Made by a program: the position numbers and the translations under genes. The notes below the pieces were generated by a model. It saw only the letters and a program-made list of their open reading frames with translations. It searched no databases and had not been told where the DNA came from. From a virus, in IMG/VR virus record IMGVR_UViG_3300023184_000470, positions 1 through 25,740 of that record: a stretch of DNA of 25,740 bases, one strand, 5' to 3'. Positions 11,066 through 18,166 of this stretch are shown here, piece by piece; the first letter of the stretch is position 1, and each line of letters begins with the position of its first letter.

Positions 11066-13552
11066 CTACCCCCTTATCCTCATTATTGCACTACCTAAAA
11101 TTACTTGTCCAACTAAAACCGCTGCAACAAGTACTTCTTTGGCTTTTTGTCTTTCTTGTGGAGACATATCTGCACCAATATTTGATAACGCTTTAAATAC
11201 TTCACATTTTTGTTCTTCTGTTAAACCTTCAATTGCTTCTTCTGGATTAAAACATCCTGCAATAGCATTAACTAGAGCAGCTGGTGATTCTAATGTTAGT
11301 AGTGCTGATGCTACTTCTGCTGTAATAACAACAGGATTTCCGTTTAAATCTGTTCTTACTTCTACTGGTATTAGTGGTGGAAGATCTGAATATTCAAGTC
11401 CTGCTGATTTTATATCTGCCGCTTTAACTGGAGCACCTTCTGCTGATTGTACTAAAACATCAGCAACCAGTTCTTTTTCTGCTAATGTAAATTTACCATC
11501 TTCTGATAATGCCTCTGCTAAATTTGTTACTTCTTCAACAGTAATTTCTCCATCTGCTGCTAATATTTCTGTAATTAATTCTGCTTCTGCTTCTGTTAAT
11601 CCACCTTCGGATAAATCAGATGACACTTCAGACATAACTTCTAAAGATATATCTCCATCTTGAGATAACATCTCCACTATTGACTCTATATCAGATTCTG
11701 TTAAGGCTCCTTCATTAATTAAATCATTAATAATTTCTTGTGCTTCTTCTATAGTTACTTCTTCAACAACAGGGTCTTCAATTGTAGGTTCTTCAATAAC
11801 TGGTTCTTCAATAGTTGGCTCCTCAATTACTGGCTCTTCTGTAGCTGGTTGTTCAGTTATTGGTTCTTCTGGGGTTGAAATTTCTGGTGCAATTATAAAT
11901 GCTGGTTGCGCTGGAGATTGAATAACTTCTTCTGCTGGTATTAAAACAATAACTTCTGAATATTGACTTACTGGTCCAGACCAGTTAGCAATTCTAATTG
12001 TATATGTAGCTCCCTCTGTTAAACCAGTTAATTGAATAGATTCTGGTGCCCCATCTGTATTTAATGTTTGACCTTCATATGGATTTTCTGCATTTGGATC
12101 ATCTGTTACAACTTGATAAAACCAAGTGTTTGGATTATATCCTTCTGGTAGTTCTGGCATAATAGTAACAGTTGTACCTTCAACTACTGGCTCTGATAAT
12201 ATTGGTGCTGGAGTAGGAATATTATCATTTATAGCATTAGTTAATTCTTGAGAATTTGTATTTAATGTTGTTTGTAAATTTGTTTTTGTTGTTGATGCTG
12301 TATTTATAGCATTAACTAATGATGTTGTATTAATAGCATTTATTGTTGATGTATTTAAAGTATTTTGAGCAACAACTGGGCTAAGACTTTGATTTAACTG
12401 CAAGATAACAGCGTTAGCTGCATCTACTGCTGCTTGAACTGTTGATATATTTGGATCTACATAAGGAGTAAATTCTGTACCCTGACTTATTTGTCCAGCA
12501 AATCCAGAGCCAGTATTTGTATCTTGGATGGGAATAATAGTTCCATTAGTAGTTGGTCTATAATTAAATCTAGCACCGTTTGGTATTGGTCCAGTAGCAG
12601 TTACGTTTGCCATCCACGCACCATCAGTTGGATTAACATCAGCATTAAATCTAATTTGAACCATTTGTGTTGAAGCATCTTGTTGTGGATATGGACGAAC
12701 ATCCCATGCAATGTCTAATGAAGTTCCTGTTGTTGAATATGTAATTCCAGTTCCAGTACTCCAAGTTGTCCAGTCCCAACCAGCAATAGATACTGAAGGT
12801 GCATTTGGTGTTGTATAGTATACCCAACCCTCATCTACGCCAAAAGTAATTGTGGCATTTGAACCAACATAAACATTACTGTATAAAGTACCACCCATTT
12901 GTAAACTAAATGGAAGATTCATACGAATTCCTGCATCATCCACACCCGCAAGAACATTTGTTGTAGTCCCAATAGTTGCTTGTAAATTATTTACTGCAGT
13001 TTGAGCATTATCAATAGCAATATTTGCCTGAGTTAATTCTGTTTGTGCTGTCGCTTGAGCAGTAGAAGCGGCTGTTTTTGCAGTAACTACTTGAGAAACT
13101 TCTAATTGTGCAGTAGTTGTATCAATATTATTTATTGCTAATTGAGCGGTCAATACAGTTGACTTAGCATCTGTAACTATTTCAGAGCTTTGATCTACTG
13201 GATTAGTGGATAAATCTATATTATCAATAGTAGCAGTTGCAGTATCTACTAAAGAAACTGCAGTTTGAGCTGTAGAAATATTTTGGTTTAATTGAGTTAC
13301 TGCAGTTTGAGCTTGGGATAATTCATTCTGTGCTATTGTTACAGTAGCAGTAGCAGTATCTGTAGCTGCAATTGCTTGTTGAACCTCTGTAGTGGCTGTT
13401 GCAAGAGCTTGATTAACTGCTTGTTGAGCTGGACTAACAACTACCTGTTCTTGATTAGATTCATCTGTAGCCCAAGCATAACTTGGACCTATAAAAAATA
13501 GCCAGCCTGTTACAAAAAGGCTAGCTAAAAATAGTTTTATCTTTCTACTCAA
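11066..13552 (-). CDS. 828-residue exported multidomain surface or fibre protein
   Basis: The order is a signal peptide (1-28, ending YAWA-T); an Ala/Thr/Gln-rich coiled coil (40-195); a beta domain (198-365, Trp/Gly-rich); a second helical stretch (368-445); a fibronectin III-like domain (449-540); Glu-Glu-Pro repeats (561-600); three segments with DGDIS, DGEIT and DGKFT loops (631-700) that look like degenerate calcium-binding or tandem helical units; and a C-terminal hydrophobic helix (806-823). I recall similar C-terminal parts in metagenomic actinophage proteins. It may be an exported, wall-spanning protein or receptor-binding fibre. It begins with TTG, eight bases after GGAGAA. It heads the lysis group. 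Confidence 0.65.
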   Translation of the reverse strand: MSRKIKLFLASLFVTGWLFFIGPSYAWATDESNQEQVVVSPAQQAVNQALATATTEVQQAIAATDTATATVTIAQNELSQAQTAVTQLNQNISTAQTAVSLVDTATATIDNIDLSTNPVDQSSEIVTDAKSTVLTAQLAINNIDTTTAQLEVSQVVTAKTAASTAQATAQTELTQANIAIDNAQTAVNNLQATIGTTTNVLAGVDDAGIRMNLPFSLQMGGTLYSNVYVGSNATITFGVDEGWVYYTTPNAPSVSIAGWDWTTWSTGTGITYSTTGTSLDIAWDVRPYPQQDASTQMVQIRFNADVNPTDGAWMANVTATGPIPNGARFNYRPTTNGTIIPIQDTNTGSGFAGQISQGTEFTPYVDPNISTVQAAVDAANAVILQLNQSLSPVVAQNTLNTSTINAINTTSLVNAINTASTTKTNLQTTLNTNSQELTNAINDNIPTPAPILSEPVVEGTTVTIMPELPEGYNPNTWFYQVVTDDPNAENPYEGQTLNTDGAPESIQLTGLTEGATYTIRIANWSGPVSQYSEVIVLIPAEEVIQSPAQPAFIIAPEISTPEEPITEQPATEEPVIEEPTIEEPVIEEPTIEDPVVEEVTIEEAQEIINDLINEGALTESDIESIVEMLSQDGDISLEVMSEVSSDLSEGGLTEAEAELITEILAADGEITVEEVTNLAEALSEDGKFTLAEKELVADVLVQSAEGAPVKAADIKSAGLEYSDLPPLIPVEVRTDLNGNPVVITAEVASALLTLESPAALVNAIAGCFNPEEAIEGLTEEQKCEVFKALSNIGADMSPQERQKAKEVLVAAVLVGQVILGSAIMRIRG
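11453..11662 (-). repeat. Three DGxI/F repeat units in the 828-residue protein
   Basis: Residues 631-700 contain three copies of a roughly 25-residue unit with an acidic-Gly loop (QDGDIS, ADGEIT, EDGKFT) followed by an E-rich helix. Spacing and loop composition suggest calcium- or metal-binding loops, but the full 12-residue EF-hand pattern is not met. Confidence 0.5.
11759..11872 (-). repeat. Glu-Glu-Pro pentapeptide-type repeats
   Basis: Residues 561-598 alternate EEPVIEEPTI-type units with a five-residue (15-base) period and some decay to EQP and EDP at the edges. Such Pro/Glu spacers are extended rods that hold a domain away from a surface. Short exact nucleotide repeats make this stretch prone to length change. 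Confidence 0.7.
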
Positions 13553-13567
13553 TCTGGATTCTCCAAA

Positions 13568-13586
13568 GTAACAAAACTTTTGTTAC
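13568..13586 (-). promoter_or_regulatory. Perfect palindrome in the leader of the 828-residue protein gene
   Basis: GTAACAAAA-C-TTTTGTTAC is a perfect 9+1+9 inverted repeat located between the TATAAT box and the ribosome binding site. As DNA it could be an operator for a dimeric regulator; as RNA it would form a hairpin just upstream of GGAGAA. No second copy was seen. Confidence 0.55.
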
Positions 13587-13592
13587 ATTTGA

Positions 13593-13598
13593 ATTATA
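13593..13598 (-). promoter_or_regulatory. -10 box for the 828-residue protein gene
   Basis: A perfect TATAAT lies 40 bases before the TTG start, directly upstream of the palindrome. The 17-base -35 position holds only TAATTT, so the promoter may need an activator or rely on the -10. The predicted start falls at the edge of the palindrome. Confidence 0.4.
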
Positions 13599-13627
13599 TC
13601 ACAGTAAAGTTATTAAAATTATTTTAG

Positions 13628-13810
13628 TTACTTAGGATTGTCAGTTTTGTAAAAACCAGTTCCTTTAAACTGAACACCTATTGATCCATAAACTTTATTC
13701 ATAGGGCATGCACATTTTTCACAAATTTCTGTGGAATCTGCTTCAGAAAATGATTTGTTTACTTCTTTATTGATGTCACAGGATATGCATGAATACTCGT
13801 AGATTGGCAT
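13628..13810 (-). CDS. FmdB-type zinc-ribbon protein
   Basis: The protein begins MPIYEYSCISC and continues to CEKCACPM, with the two CxxC knuckles (Cys8/Cys11 and Cys30/Cys33) and the GVQFKGTGFYKTD ending that define the FmdB / CxxC_CxxC_SSSS family of putative regulatory zinc ribbons. The length of 60 residues is normal. The ATG shares one base with the TAA of the nuclease gene (TAATG), so the two are co-translated. Biochemical role in the family is unclear. Confidence 0.85.
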   Translation of the reverse strand: MPIYEYSCISCDINKEVNKSFSEADSTEICEKCACPMNKVYGSIGVQFKGTGFYKTDNPK

Positions 13811-14214
13811 TATTTCTTCTTTGCTCTTTGTTTGGCTAGTGCTTCAAAGTCTTTAACCTTGGTCTCTCCCATATATCCCCAAGCATATCCATCTTCAATC
13901 ATCTGCTCATTAATAGATTTAGAAGATCCGTCAACATATAACCAGCCTAAAATTCTTCCATACTTTTCAGAACTATCTGGTTTTTGTGTTTTAATAATTA
14001 TATCTTTTGCTTCTTTAACTTTATACTTAATATACTCTTTTGCTTCAAGTCCCAAAGCTTTCTCAGCTTTATCTGTTGTTCTTGATTCTGGAGTATCTAT
14101 TCCTGCCAGCCTAACTCTTTGAGAATACGATATGCTAAATCCTAAATCAATATCCACATCTATGGTATCACCATCAACCACATTTGTTATTTTCTTTACA
14201 CGATATTCGTACAC
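13810..14214 (-). CDS. Staphylococcal-nuclease-like endonuclease, GTG start
   Basis: The 134-residue protein is a compact SNase (OB-fold) domain. With the GTG at 14214 as residue 1, the active-site residues fall at the same numbers as in staphylococcal nuclease: Asp21, Arg35, Asp40, Thr41, Glu43 (RLAGIDTPE) and Arg87 (KYGRILGW). It should be a Ca2+-dependent DNA/RNA nuclease, perhaps for host DNA breakdown. GGAGG lies five bases before the GTG. A longer ATG start at 14262 would run through the hairpin upstream and is rejected. No signal peptide is present, so it acts in the cytoplasm. It is followed by the FmdB-type ribbon with a TAATG overlap. Confidence 0.85.
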   Translation of the reverse strand: MYEYRVKKITNVVDGDTIDVDIDLGFSISYSQRVRLAGIDTPESRTTDKAEKALGLEAKEYIKYKVKEAKDIIIKTQKPDSSEKYGRILGWLYVDGSSKSINEQMIEDGYAWGYMGETKVKDFEALAKQRAKKK

Positions 14215-14227
14215 TATATCCTCCAAT

Positions 14228-14324
14228 AATAAGGGGCAGTTTAAAGACTTGCCCAGGTCCATCAGTTATTTAATGTCGCTGTCTCCCCCGACATATCTGC
14301 GACTCCCCAGTGACGGGGTGCAGA
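14228..14324 (-). ncRNA. Candidate structured RNA or 5' leader upstream of the nuclease
   Basis: Between the hsp20 stop and the nuclease GTG the minus strand holds a promoter and three hairpins. The first is nested, TCTGC/GCAGA outside CCCC/GGGG (14296-14324). The second is ATGTCG/CGACAT with a ten-base loop (14273-14294). The third is GGGCAAGT/ACTGCCC (14233-14254) followed by CTTATTATT, which resembles an intrinsic terminator. The transcript would be about 95-100 bases, or a leader that attenuates the nuclease gene. No known RNA family is recognised, and there is no tRNA pattern. Confidence 0.4.
14233..14254 (-). terminator. Terminator-like hairpin just before the nuclease gene
   Basis: A seven-pair stem with one bulged base and a six-base loop ends in CCCC followed by TTATTATT on the minus strand. 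It lies immediately upstream of the GGAGG ribosome binding site, so it could end a short RNA or attenuate the nuclease gene. Confidence 0.5.
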
Positions 14325-14329
14325 CTACT

Positions 14330-14359
14330 ATTATACTATTATTTGATTTTGATTGTCTT
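14330..14359 (-). promoter_or_regulatory. Promoter of the candidate RNA
   Basis: AAGACA (14354-14359) and a perfect TATAAT (14330-14335) are 18 bases apart on the minus strand. The -35 lies in the last codons of hsp20. The predicted start is at about 14323, at the foot of the first hairpin. Confidence 0.45.
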
Positions 14360-14758
14360 TGGCTTTTTATCTTCAGGCACAATTTTTTCAACTGTAACTG
14401 ATAACAAGCCGTTTTTTAATTCAGCACCAGTGACTTCCATATACTCACCAAGCGCAAATGTGCGGGTAAATTTACGAGCAGCAATTCCCTTATGAATTGC
14501 TTCACCAGAATCTTCTGCCGATACTTGACCCTTAATGACAAGGGTTCCGTTATCAATAGTTATATCAACATCCTTCTTGTCAAAACCAGCTAAAGCTAAA
14601 TCGACACGAAAAACATCATCTTTAACCTTTACAATATTGTAGGGCGGATATGATTGATGTGATGCTGTTGTATGTACTGTATTTAGGCGATCAAACATGT
14701 CGTTGAAGCCAATAAAAAATGGATCCTTAAAAAGATCCAGCGTAAAATGTGTTACCAT
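14339..14758 (-). CDS. Small heat-shock protein (Hsp20)
   Basis: The 139-residue protein has a short N-terminal arm (MVTHFTLDLFKDPFFIGFND) and an alpha-crystallin domain (about 40-135). Visible marks are YNIVKVKDDVFRVDLALAGF, the strand DITIDNGTLVIKGQ, and AELKNGLLSVTVEKIVPE with the GLL signature. It is an ATP-independent holdase that keeps unfolding proteins soluble; such genes are found in aquatic phages and may aid virion assembly. A strong AAAGGAGG ribosome binding site lies six bases before the ATG. A stable hairpin precedes the gene. Confidence 0.9.
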   Translation of the reverse strand: MVTHFTLDLFKDPFFIGFNDMFDRLNTVHTTASHQSYPPYNIVKVKDDVFRVDLALAGFDKKDVDITIDNGTLVIKGQVSAEDSGEAIHKGIAARKFTRTFALGEYMEVTGAELKNGLLSVTVEKIVPEDKKPKTIKIK

Positions 14759-14786
14759 TTTATTCCTCCTTTAAGCAAATAAATTA

Positions 14787-14817
14787 ATATGTGGGTCCCG
14801 CTAGGCGACCCACATAT
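14787..14817 (-). terminator. Strong hairpin between H1-like gene and hsp20
   Basis: A perfect 11-bp stem (ATATGTGGGTC / GACCCACATAT) with a nine-base loop is followed on the minus strand by TAATTTATTTG. It lies 42 bases downstream of the Lys-rich protein gene. The U tract is loose, so it may act as a terminator or as an mRNA end stabiliser. Confidence 0.65.
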
Positions 14818-14858
14818 ATTATATCAAAAACCTTATTAGGTTTGCAAACTGGGCTAAA

Positions 14859-15011
14859 TTACTTGCCCTTTTTCTTTACTTTTTTCTTAACTGGTGCTTT
14901 TTTAACTGGAGCCTTTTTTACTGGCGCCTTCTTTGTTTTAGCCTTTAATGGCTTTTCTTCAATAATAACTTTAACAGATGGAAATAAAACTTCTTTTACT
15001 TTTTTTAACAT
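14859..15011 (-). CDS. 50-residue histone H1-like Lys/Ala/Pro repeat protein
   Basis: The product is a short N-terminal part (MLKKVKEVLFPSVKVIIEEK) followed by tandem KKAPV repeats and a KKKVKKKGK tail. About half the residues in the second part are Lys. Such tails resemble histone H1 and the basic C-terminal tails of actinobacterial nucleoid proteins, so DNA condensation or host nucleoid binding is inferred. The ribosome binding site is AGGAG, six bases before the ATG. It sits between a small phage protein and hsp20. Confidence 0.7.
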   Translation of the reverse strand: MLKKVKEVLFPSVKVIIEEKPLKAKTKKAPVKKAPVKKAPVKKKVKKKGK

Positions 15012-15019
15012 TTTTTCTC

Positions 15020-15199
15020 CTAGTATATTTTCTTTTTCTTGTCTTTCATTTTTTGCTCATCTGCAGTTGCTGCATAAAGTGCTCTCATGTGAGCCATTGC
15101 TGCAGCCTTTCCTGGATGGCAACCTTTTAGTTCGCCTTTGTCATTGACTACTGCATATCCGCTGCAGCCAGCAACATTTTGTTTAACATTATATGGCAT
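15020..15199 (-). CDS. 59-residue free-standing prohead-type motif protein
   Basis: The sequence GCSGYAVVNDKGELKGCHPG (residues 11-30) followed by KAAAMAHMRALYAATADE matches a short motif that I usually see attached to phage head-maturation proteins. Here it stands alone with a Lys-rich tail. Two Cys (12 and 27) flank the beta-hairpin. GGAG precedes the ATG. It may be a minor head or scaffold factor; the evidence for function is only this resemblance. Confidence 0.65.
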   Translation of the reverse strand: MPYNVKQNVAGCSGYAVVNDKGELKGCHPGKAAAMAHMRALYAATADEQKMKDKKKKIY

Positions 15200-15207
15200 A
15201 TTATCTC

Positions 15208-15537
15208 CTAATCATTTGGTATTTCTTTATCAAAAAGATCTACCAACCCGTACTCTTTTGCAAGAGCTTTTCCTTCTGGACTTAGTGTAAATGTAGCTTG
15301 TAAATTTTCATCATATTCTACAGACAATAAGTCTTTATCATATAAATCTAGCAAGGCCATATCTATATGTTGTTCATGTGATTCCCATAATTCAGGAGCC
15401 AACTCTTTTGCACTTTCATTAATGGAGTAAATAATTTCTCCATTTTCATCCACACCTTCTAACTCTACAACACCAATACTTAGATAATATTCAAGTCTTT
15501 CATCACTTGAATCCCCGACTATATCATCATCTTCCAT
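15208..15537 (-). CDS. 109-residue acidic, winged-helix-like protein
   Basis: The product is acidic, starting MEDDDIVGDSSDERLEYYLS. The C-terminal half (ALLDLYDKDLLSVEYDENLQ, FTLSPEGKALAKEYG) has the pattern of a winged helix with a beta wing. The start is uncertain. The frame is open back to a TTG at 15588, but a TATAAT box at 15544-15549 sits inside that extension and is six bases from the ATG at 15537. The later start also removes a 31-base overlap with the upstream gene. A small regulator is plausible; no family recognised. Confidence 0.6.
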   Translation of the reverse strand: MEDDDIVGDSSDERLEYYLSIGVVELEGVDENGEIIYSINESAKELAPELWESHEQHIDMALLDLYDKDLLSVEYDENLQATFTLSPEGKALAKEYGLVDLFDKEIPND

Positions 15538-15543
15538 ATTCAT

Positions 15544-15549
15544 ATTATA
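15544..15549 (-). promoter_or_regulatory. Leaderless-type -10 box
   Basis: A perfect TATAAT lies six bases before the ATG at 15537. The 17-base -35 position holds TGGAAC, a poor match. It fits the 6-9 base -10 to ATG spacing seen at other genes of this window. Confidence 0.4.
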
Positions 15550-15556
15550 CCCTGTT

Positions 15557-15808
15557 TTACTGTAATGTTCCATCATCATTTTTGTCAATAGTTGTCTCCA
15601 CTATTTGCTGTACGTACTCAGAAAAATGCTTTCTAATGCTTCCTTTGGGTCTAGTCCCCAAAACCTTCCATATTCTTTTATACTCTATTACATTTGCAAA
15701 TGTAGTTGGGCATAAAAGAACGTTATTGTATTCTTTCAATACAGTTGGCAAGGGTACATGCTTTCCACAGCATTTACACTCTTTAGCCTTTTCTTGGTAA
15801 GTACTCAT
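15557..15808 (-). CDS. 83-residue zinc-knuckle phage protein
   Basis: The N-terminus has CKCCGKHVPLPTVL (Cys11, Cys13, Cys14) and a further Cys in LLCPTTFAN (about residue 33), a plausible zinc site. A basic central part follows (YKRIWKVLGTRPKGSIRKHF). The ATG overlaps the terminase stop (ATGA), so it is co-translated with the large subunit. I recall similar small proteins beside terminases in other phages. Function unknown. Confidence 0.65.
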   Translation of the reverse strand: MSTYQEKAKECKCCGKHVPLPTVLKEYNNVLLCPTTFANVIEYKRIWKVLGTRPKGSIRKHFSEYVQQIVETTIDKNDDGTLQ

Positions 15809-17604
15809 ATTATCATCATCCTATCCATCGCTTCTCTCAGTCTATCTGGCATATGTGGTGCCCTAATCATATTTGTTGTTGTTGTGTCTTTTTCATCTCT
15901 AGCAAAGTCGTTATCGTAGCTCATAGATTGATAAGTATGTATTTTTATTTCCTGTTCTGAATTAAATTTACTTCTACTTATTGCATTATATATTGAACCA
16001 CAAACTGCATCTGCTAAATCTTTAGATCCTTTTCTTGGGTGATCTACCCTATCTCTCATAATTTTTAATTGAAGAAGTTCATCTATCAGCAATTGAATAT
16101 AAGGACCAATTAGTCTTTCCTCAGCAACTATCATTGCCATATCATCATAATGTTTTTTAGCGACAGATAGAATTTCTGTATTGATACCATATTGTTTTAA
16201 TTGTTGCATCATGTCATGAGAATTCCATCTGTCAAAGGTGCAAACTTTAATTTTAAACCCTCTTGTTTTTAATGAAAGAATATAATCTTTTACCTCTGTA
16301 AAATCTACAGATTTATCTTTAGTCGGCGTCCAGTATCTAACAGCATCGATCTCTACTATTGGAGCTGGCTGAGAGTAATCATTTGTTATTTTTATATTAA
16401 CCCATTTTTGAACATGTGACATAGATACAGCACAATGGTCGTGTTTTTGTGCAAGATCGACGTGAATAAAATATTCTTTATCTGGATCTGGAATAAACCA
16501 TTCTTGAAGTCTTCCAAAATTATCTACTGCTAGTTGACCAATATTAAACGCCTTTTCAATCTTCTCTTTTGATTTAAAAAATGCATCAATGGCATCTGGT
16601 GGCATGCAAGCAAATCTAGACAAAGCATCTTGTGGATTTGTATAAAATGCTGTTTTAAAATCATCTATTTTTCTTACAGGATTAATATCCCATGTTGGTC
16701 TTTTTAAAGCATATACTTTAGGTATTTTATATGAAATAATATGATCTTCTTCCCACTCTATGTCAAACTCATTACCTTCTGTATTGTCTGGCAGGTCTTC
16801 GTCCATTTTAAATTTATGAGATTTAATAACCGTTTCTTTGTCTGCTACAACAGCGTCATATCTTTGTTGAATGTAGTCATTTTTATATCTAGGAAATGAT
16901 AGCAATATCACTTTACCAAAATCTGGAAAACGAGAATCTACGGATGCTCTATACATATCATATATTGCCCCACCAGTTTTTGCCTGATCGTGCCCAGTAG
17001 TATTTTCAATACTAAACCCTGAAATTTCATCTAGAATTACTATAATTACGTTATAGCCCTCCCAAGCTTCTCTTTCTGAGTGGCCTGAATGCACTGTAAT
17101 ATTTTTATTAAATTTAATTTCTGAAGCTTTATCTGTATACTTGCCAACAAACCAAGGTGACTTATCTATTCTAGTTTTAAAACCTTTAAAGAATACGTTG
17201 CTTGCTTGTTGTGCGTTAATAGCAATATTAATGATATCTATTGAATCTCCAGGTGGCTTGCCATAATAGGCTGCTGGATCTTTAAGACATAACAATAAAT
17301 ATACAGTGTAGGCAACTGCAATTGTGGAGCAATAGTCTTTTCCAGAACCTTTTCCTAATTGAGCTACAACTTCATTTGCAGTTTGCTTAAATCTAATTTT
17401 TCCTTCTTCTTCTCCAAATAGCTTAATTAGTGTAGACTCTTTATAAATCTGTGAGCTTTTTTCAATGAGGGTGTATTGATAGTCTGATAGTTCTGGTAAA
17501 CCTAAATAATCTGGGTGTCTTACAAATGTTCTTAGATCGACTGGCTTTTCATCAAACTCTTCACCGTCAAGTATGTCGATAAGATCATTAAAATTAAGAT
17601 CCAC
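15805..17604 (-). CDS. terL: Terminase large subunit
   Basis: This 599-residue DNA-packaging motor has an N-terminal ATPase and a C-terminal nuclease. Counting from the TTG at 17619, the Walker A variant QLGKGSGKD is at 87-95 and the Walker B region VIIVILDEIS at 191-200. The RNase H-like nuclease carries Asp388 (IHVDLAQKHDH), Asp463 (CTFDRWNS) and Asp534/537 (KDLADAVCGSI). The start is placed at GTG 17604 (five residues later) because GAGGAAG precedes it; the TTG has no such site. It overlaps the small subunit by 11 bases. Confidence 0.9.
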   Translation of the reverse strand: MDLNFNDLIDILDGEEFDEKPVDLRTFVRHPDYLGLPELSDYQYTLIEKSSQIYKESTLIKLFGEEEGKIRFKQTANEVVAQLGKGSGKDYCSTIAVAYTVYLLLCLKDPAAYYGKPPGDSIDIINIAINAQQASNVFFKGFKTRIDKSPWFVGKYTDKASEIKFNKNITVHSGHSEREAWEGYNVIIVILDEISGFSIENTTGHDQAKTGGAIYDMYRASVDSRFPDFGKVILLSFPRYKNDYIQQRYDAVVADKETVIKSHKFKMDEDLPDNTEGNEFDIEWEEDHIISYKIPKVYALKRPTWDINPVRKIDDFKTAFYTNPQDALSRFACMPPDAIDAFFKSKEKIEKAFNIGQLAVDNFGRLQEWFIPDPDKEYFIHVDLAQKHDHCAVSMSHVQKWVNIKITNDYSQPAPIVEIDAVRYWTPTKDKSVDFTEVKDYILSLKTRGFKIKVCTFDRWNSHDMMQQLKQYGINTEILSVAKKHYDDMAMIVAEERLIGPYIQLLIDELLQLKIMRDRVDHPRKGSKDLADAVCGSIYNAISRSKFNSEQEIKIHTYQSMSYDNDFARDEKDTTTTNMIRAPHMPDRLREAMDRMMII

Positions 17605-18130
17605 TTGCTTCTTCCTCAATTATAATAGGCTCAACTATTCCAGTAATTTGAGATAATCTTTTAGCAACTTCCATTTTACACTTAGGGCAGGTTGCTGTTA
17701 CTTCTTTTAATATTTTAATAAGTATTTCTTGTTTATGTTCTGTTTCAGCAATTTGTGTGGCAATCTCAGCATTATCTAATAGGCCTACCTCTTGAAGCAT
17801 TCCAATTCTTTTGCCCTCAATGTCTGCAATAAGCTTTAGGGCGGTTGCCTTAACATTTAGTTGTCCCGCCTGATCTGCGTCCTCTACGGTCTTCCAGGCC
17901 TCTTTAATAAGCATTGCGTAGTGTTGGTCTGCACCAGAGATAGCTTCTTTAGCACGTTCTCTTGTACTAGTATCATTATGAACAACAGCCTTCCACTCAT
18001 CAATTAACTCAATGACTTCTTTTCTTTGAAGTCCAGTAATTGCGGCAATGCTGGTAGGATTATTGCCTTTAAGCAATTCACTAACAACCTTGTTCATTCG
18101 ATCAAAATGATCTGACAATTCAATTTCCAT
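17594..18130 (-). CDS. terS: Terminase small subunit-like protein
   Basis: This 178-residue protein lies directly before terL, the expected place for the DNA-recognition subunit. The N-terminal region (about 10-50, LLKGNNPTSIAAITGLQRK) looks like a helix-turn-helix. The central part is helical and suits ring oligomerisation (ATALKLIADIEGKRIGMLQE). A CPKC knuckle sits near the C-terminus, an uncommon addition. Sequence similarity alone is weak, so the call leans on position and layout. It has its own consensus promoter (TTGACA-N17-TATACT) seven bases before the ATG and no ribosome binding site. Confidence 0.7.
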   Translation of the reverse strand: MEIELSDHFDRMNKVVSELLKGNNPTSIAAITGLQRKEVIELIDEWKAVVHNDTSTRERAKEAISGADQHYAMLIKEAWKTVEDADQAGQLNVKATALKLIADIEGKRIGMLQEVGLLDNAEIATQIAETEHKQEILIKILKEVTATCPKCKMEVAKRLSQITGIVEPIIIEEEASGS

Positions 18131-18137
18131 ATATTAG

Positions 18138-18166
18138 AGTATAATTCTAGTTGACTAAAATGTCAA
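18138..18166 (-). promoter_or_regulatory. Consensus promoter of the terminase genes, leaderless type
   Basis: TTGACA (18161-18166), 17 bases, then TATACT (18138-18143); the ATG at 18130 is seven bases away. The -35 is the left arm of a small inverted repeat, TTGAC-N6-GTCAA (about 18151-18166), which could be an operator. Confidence 0.75.

Noticed and set aside
11139-11663. Plus-strand ORF of 174 residues within the 828-residue protein gene
   Set aside because: Ser/Ala-rich complement of the acidic repeat region; no known motif and no promoter on that strand.
14225-14335. tRNA gene in the GC-rich intergenic stretch
   Set aside because: Hairpins do not fit a cloverleaf, there is no T-loop TTCGA-like sequence, and no CCA-proximal acceptor pairing.
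17604-17619. TTG start for terL
   Set aside because: No ribosome binding site before it, whereas the GTG five codons later follows GAGGAAG.
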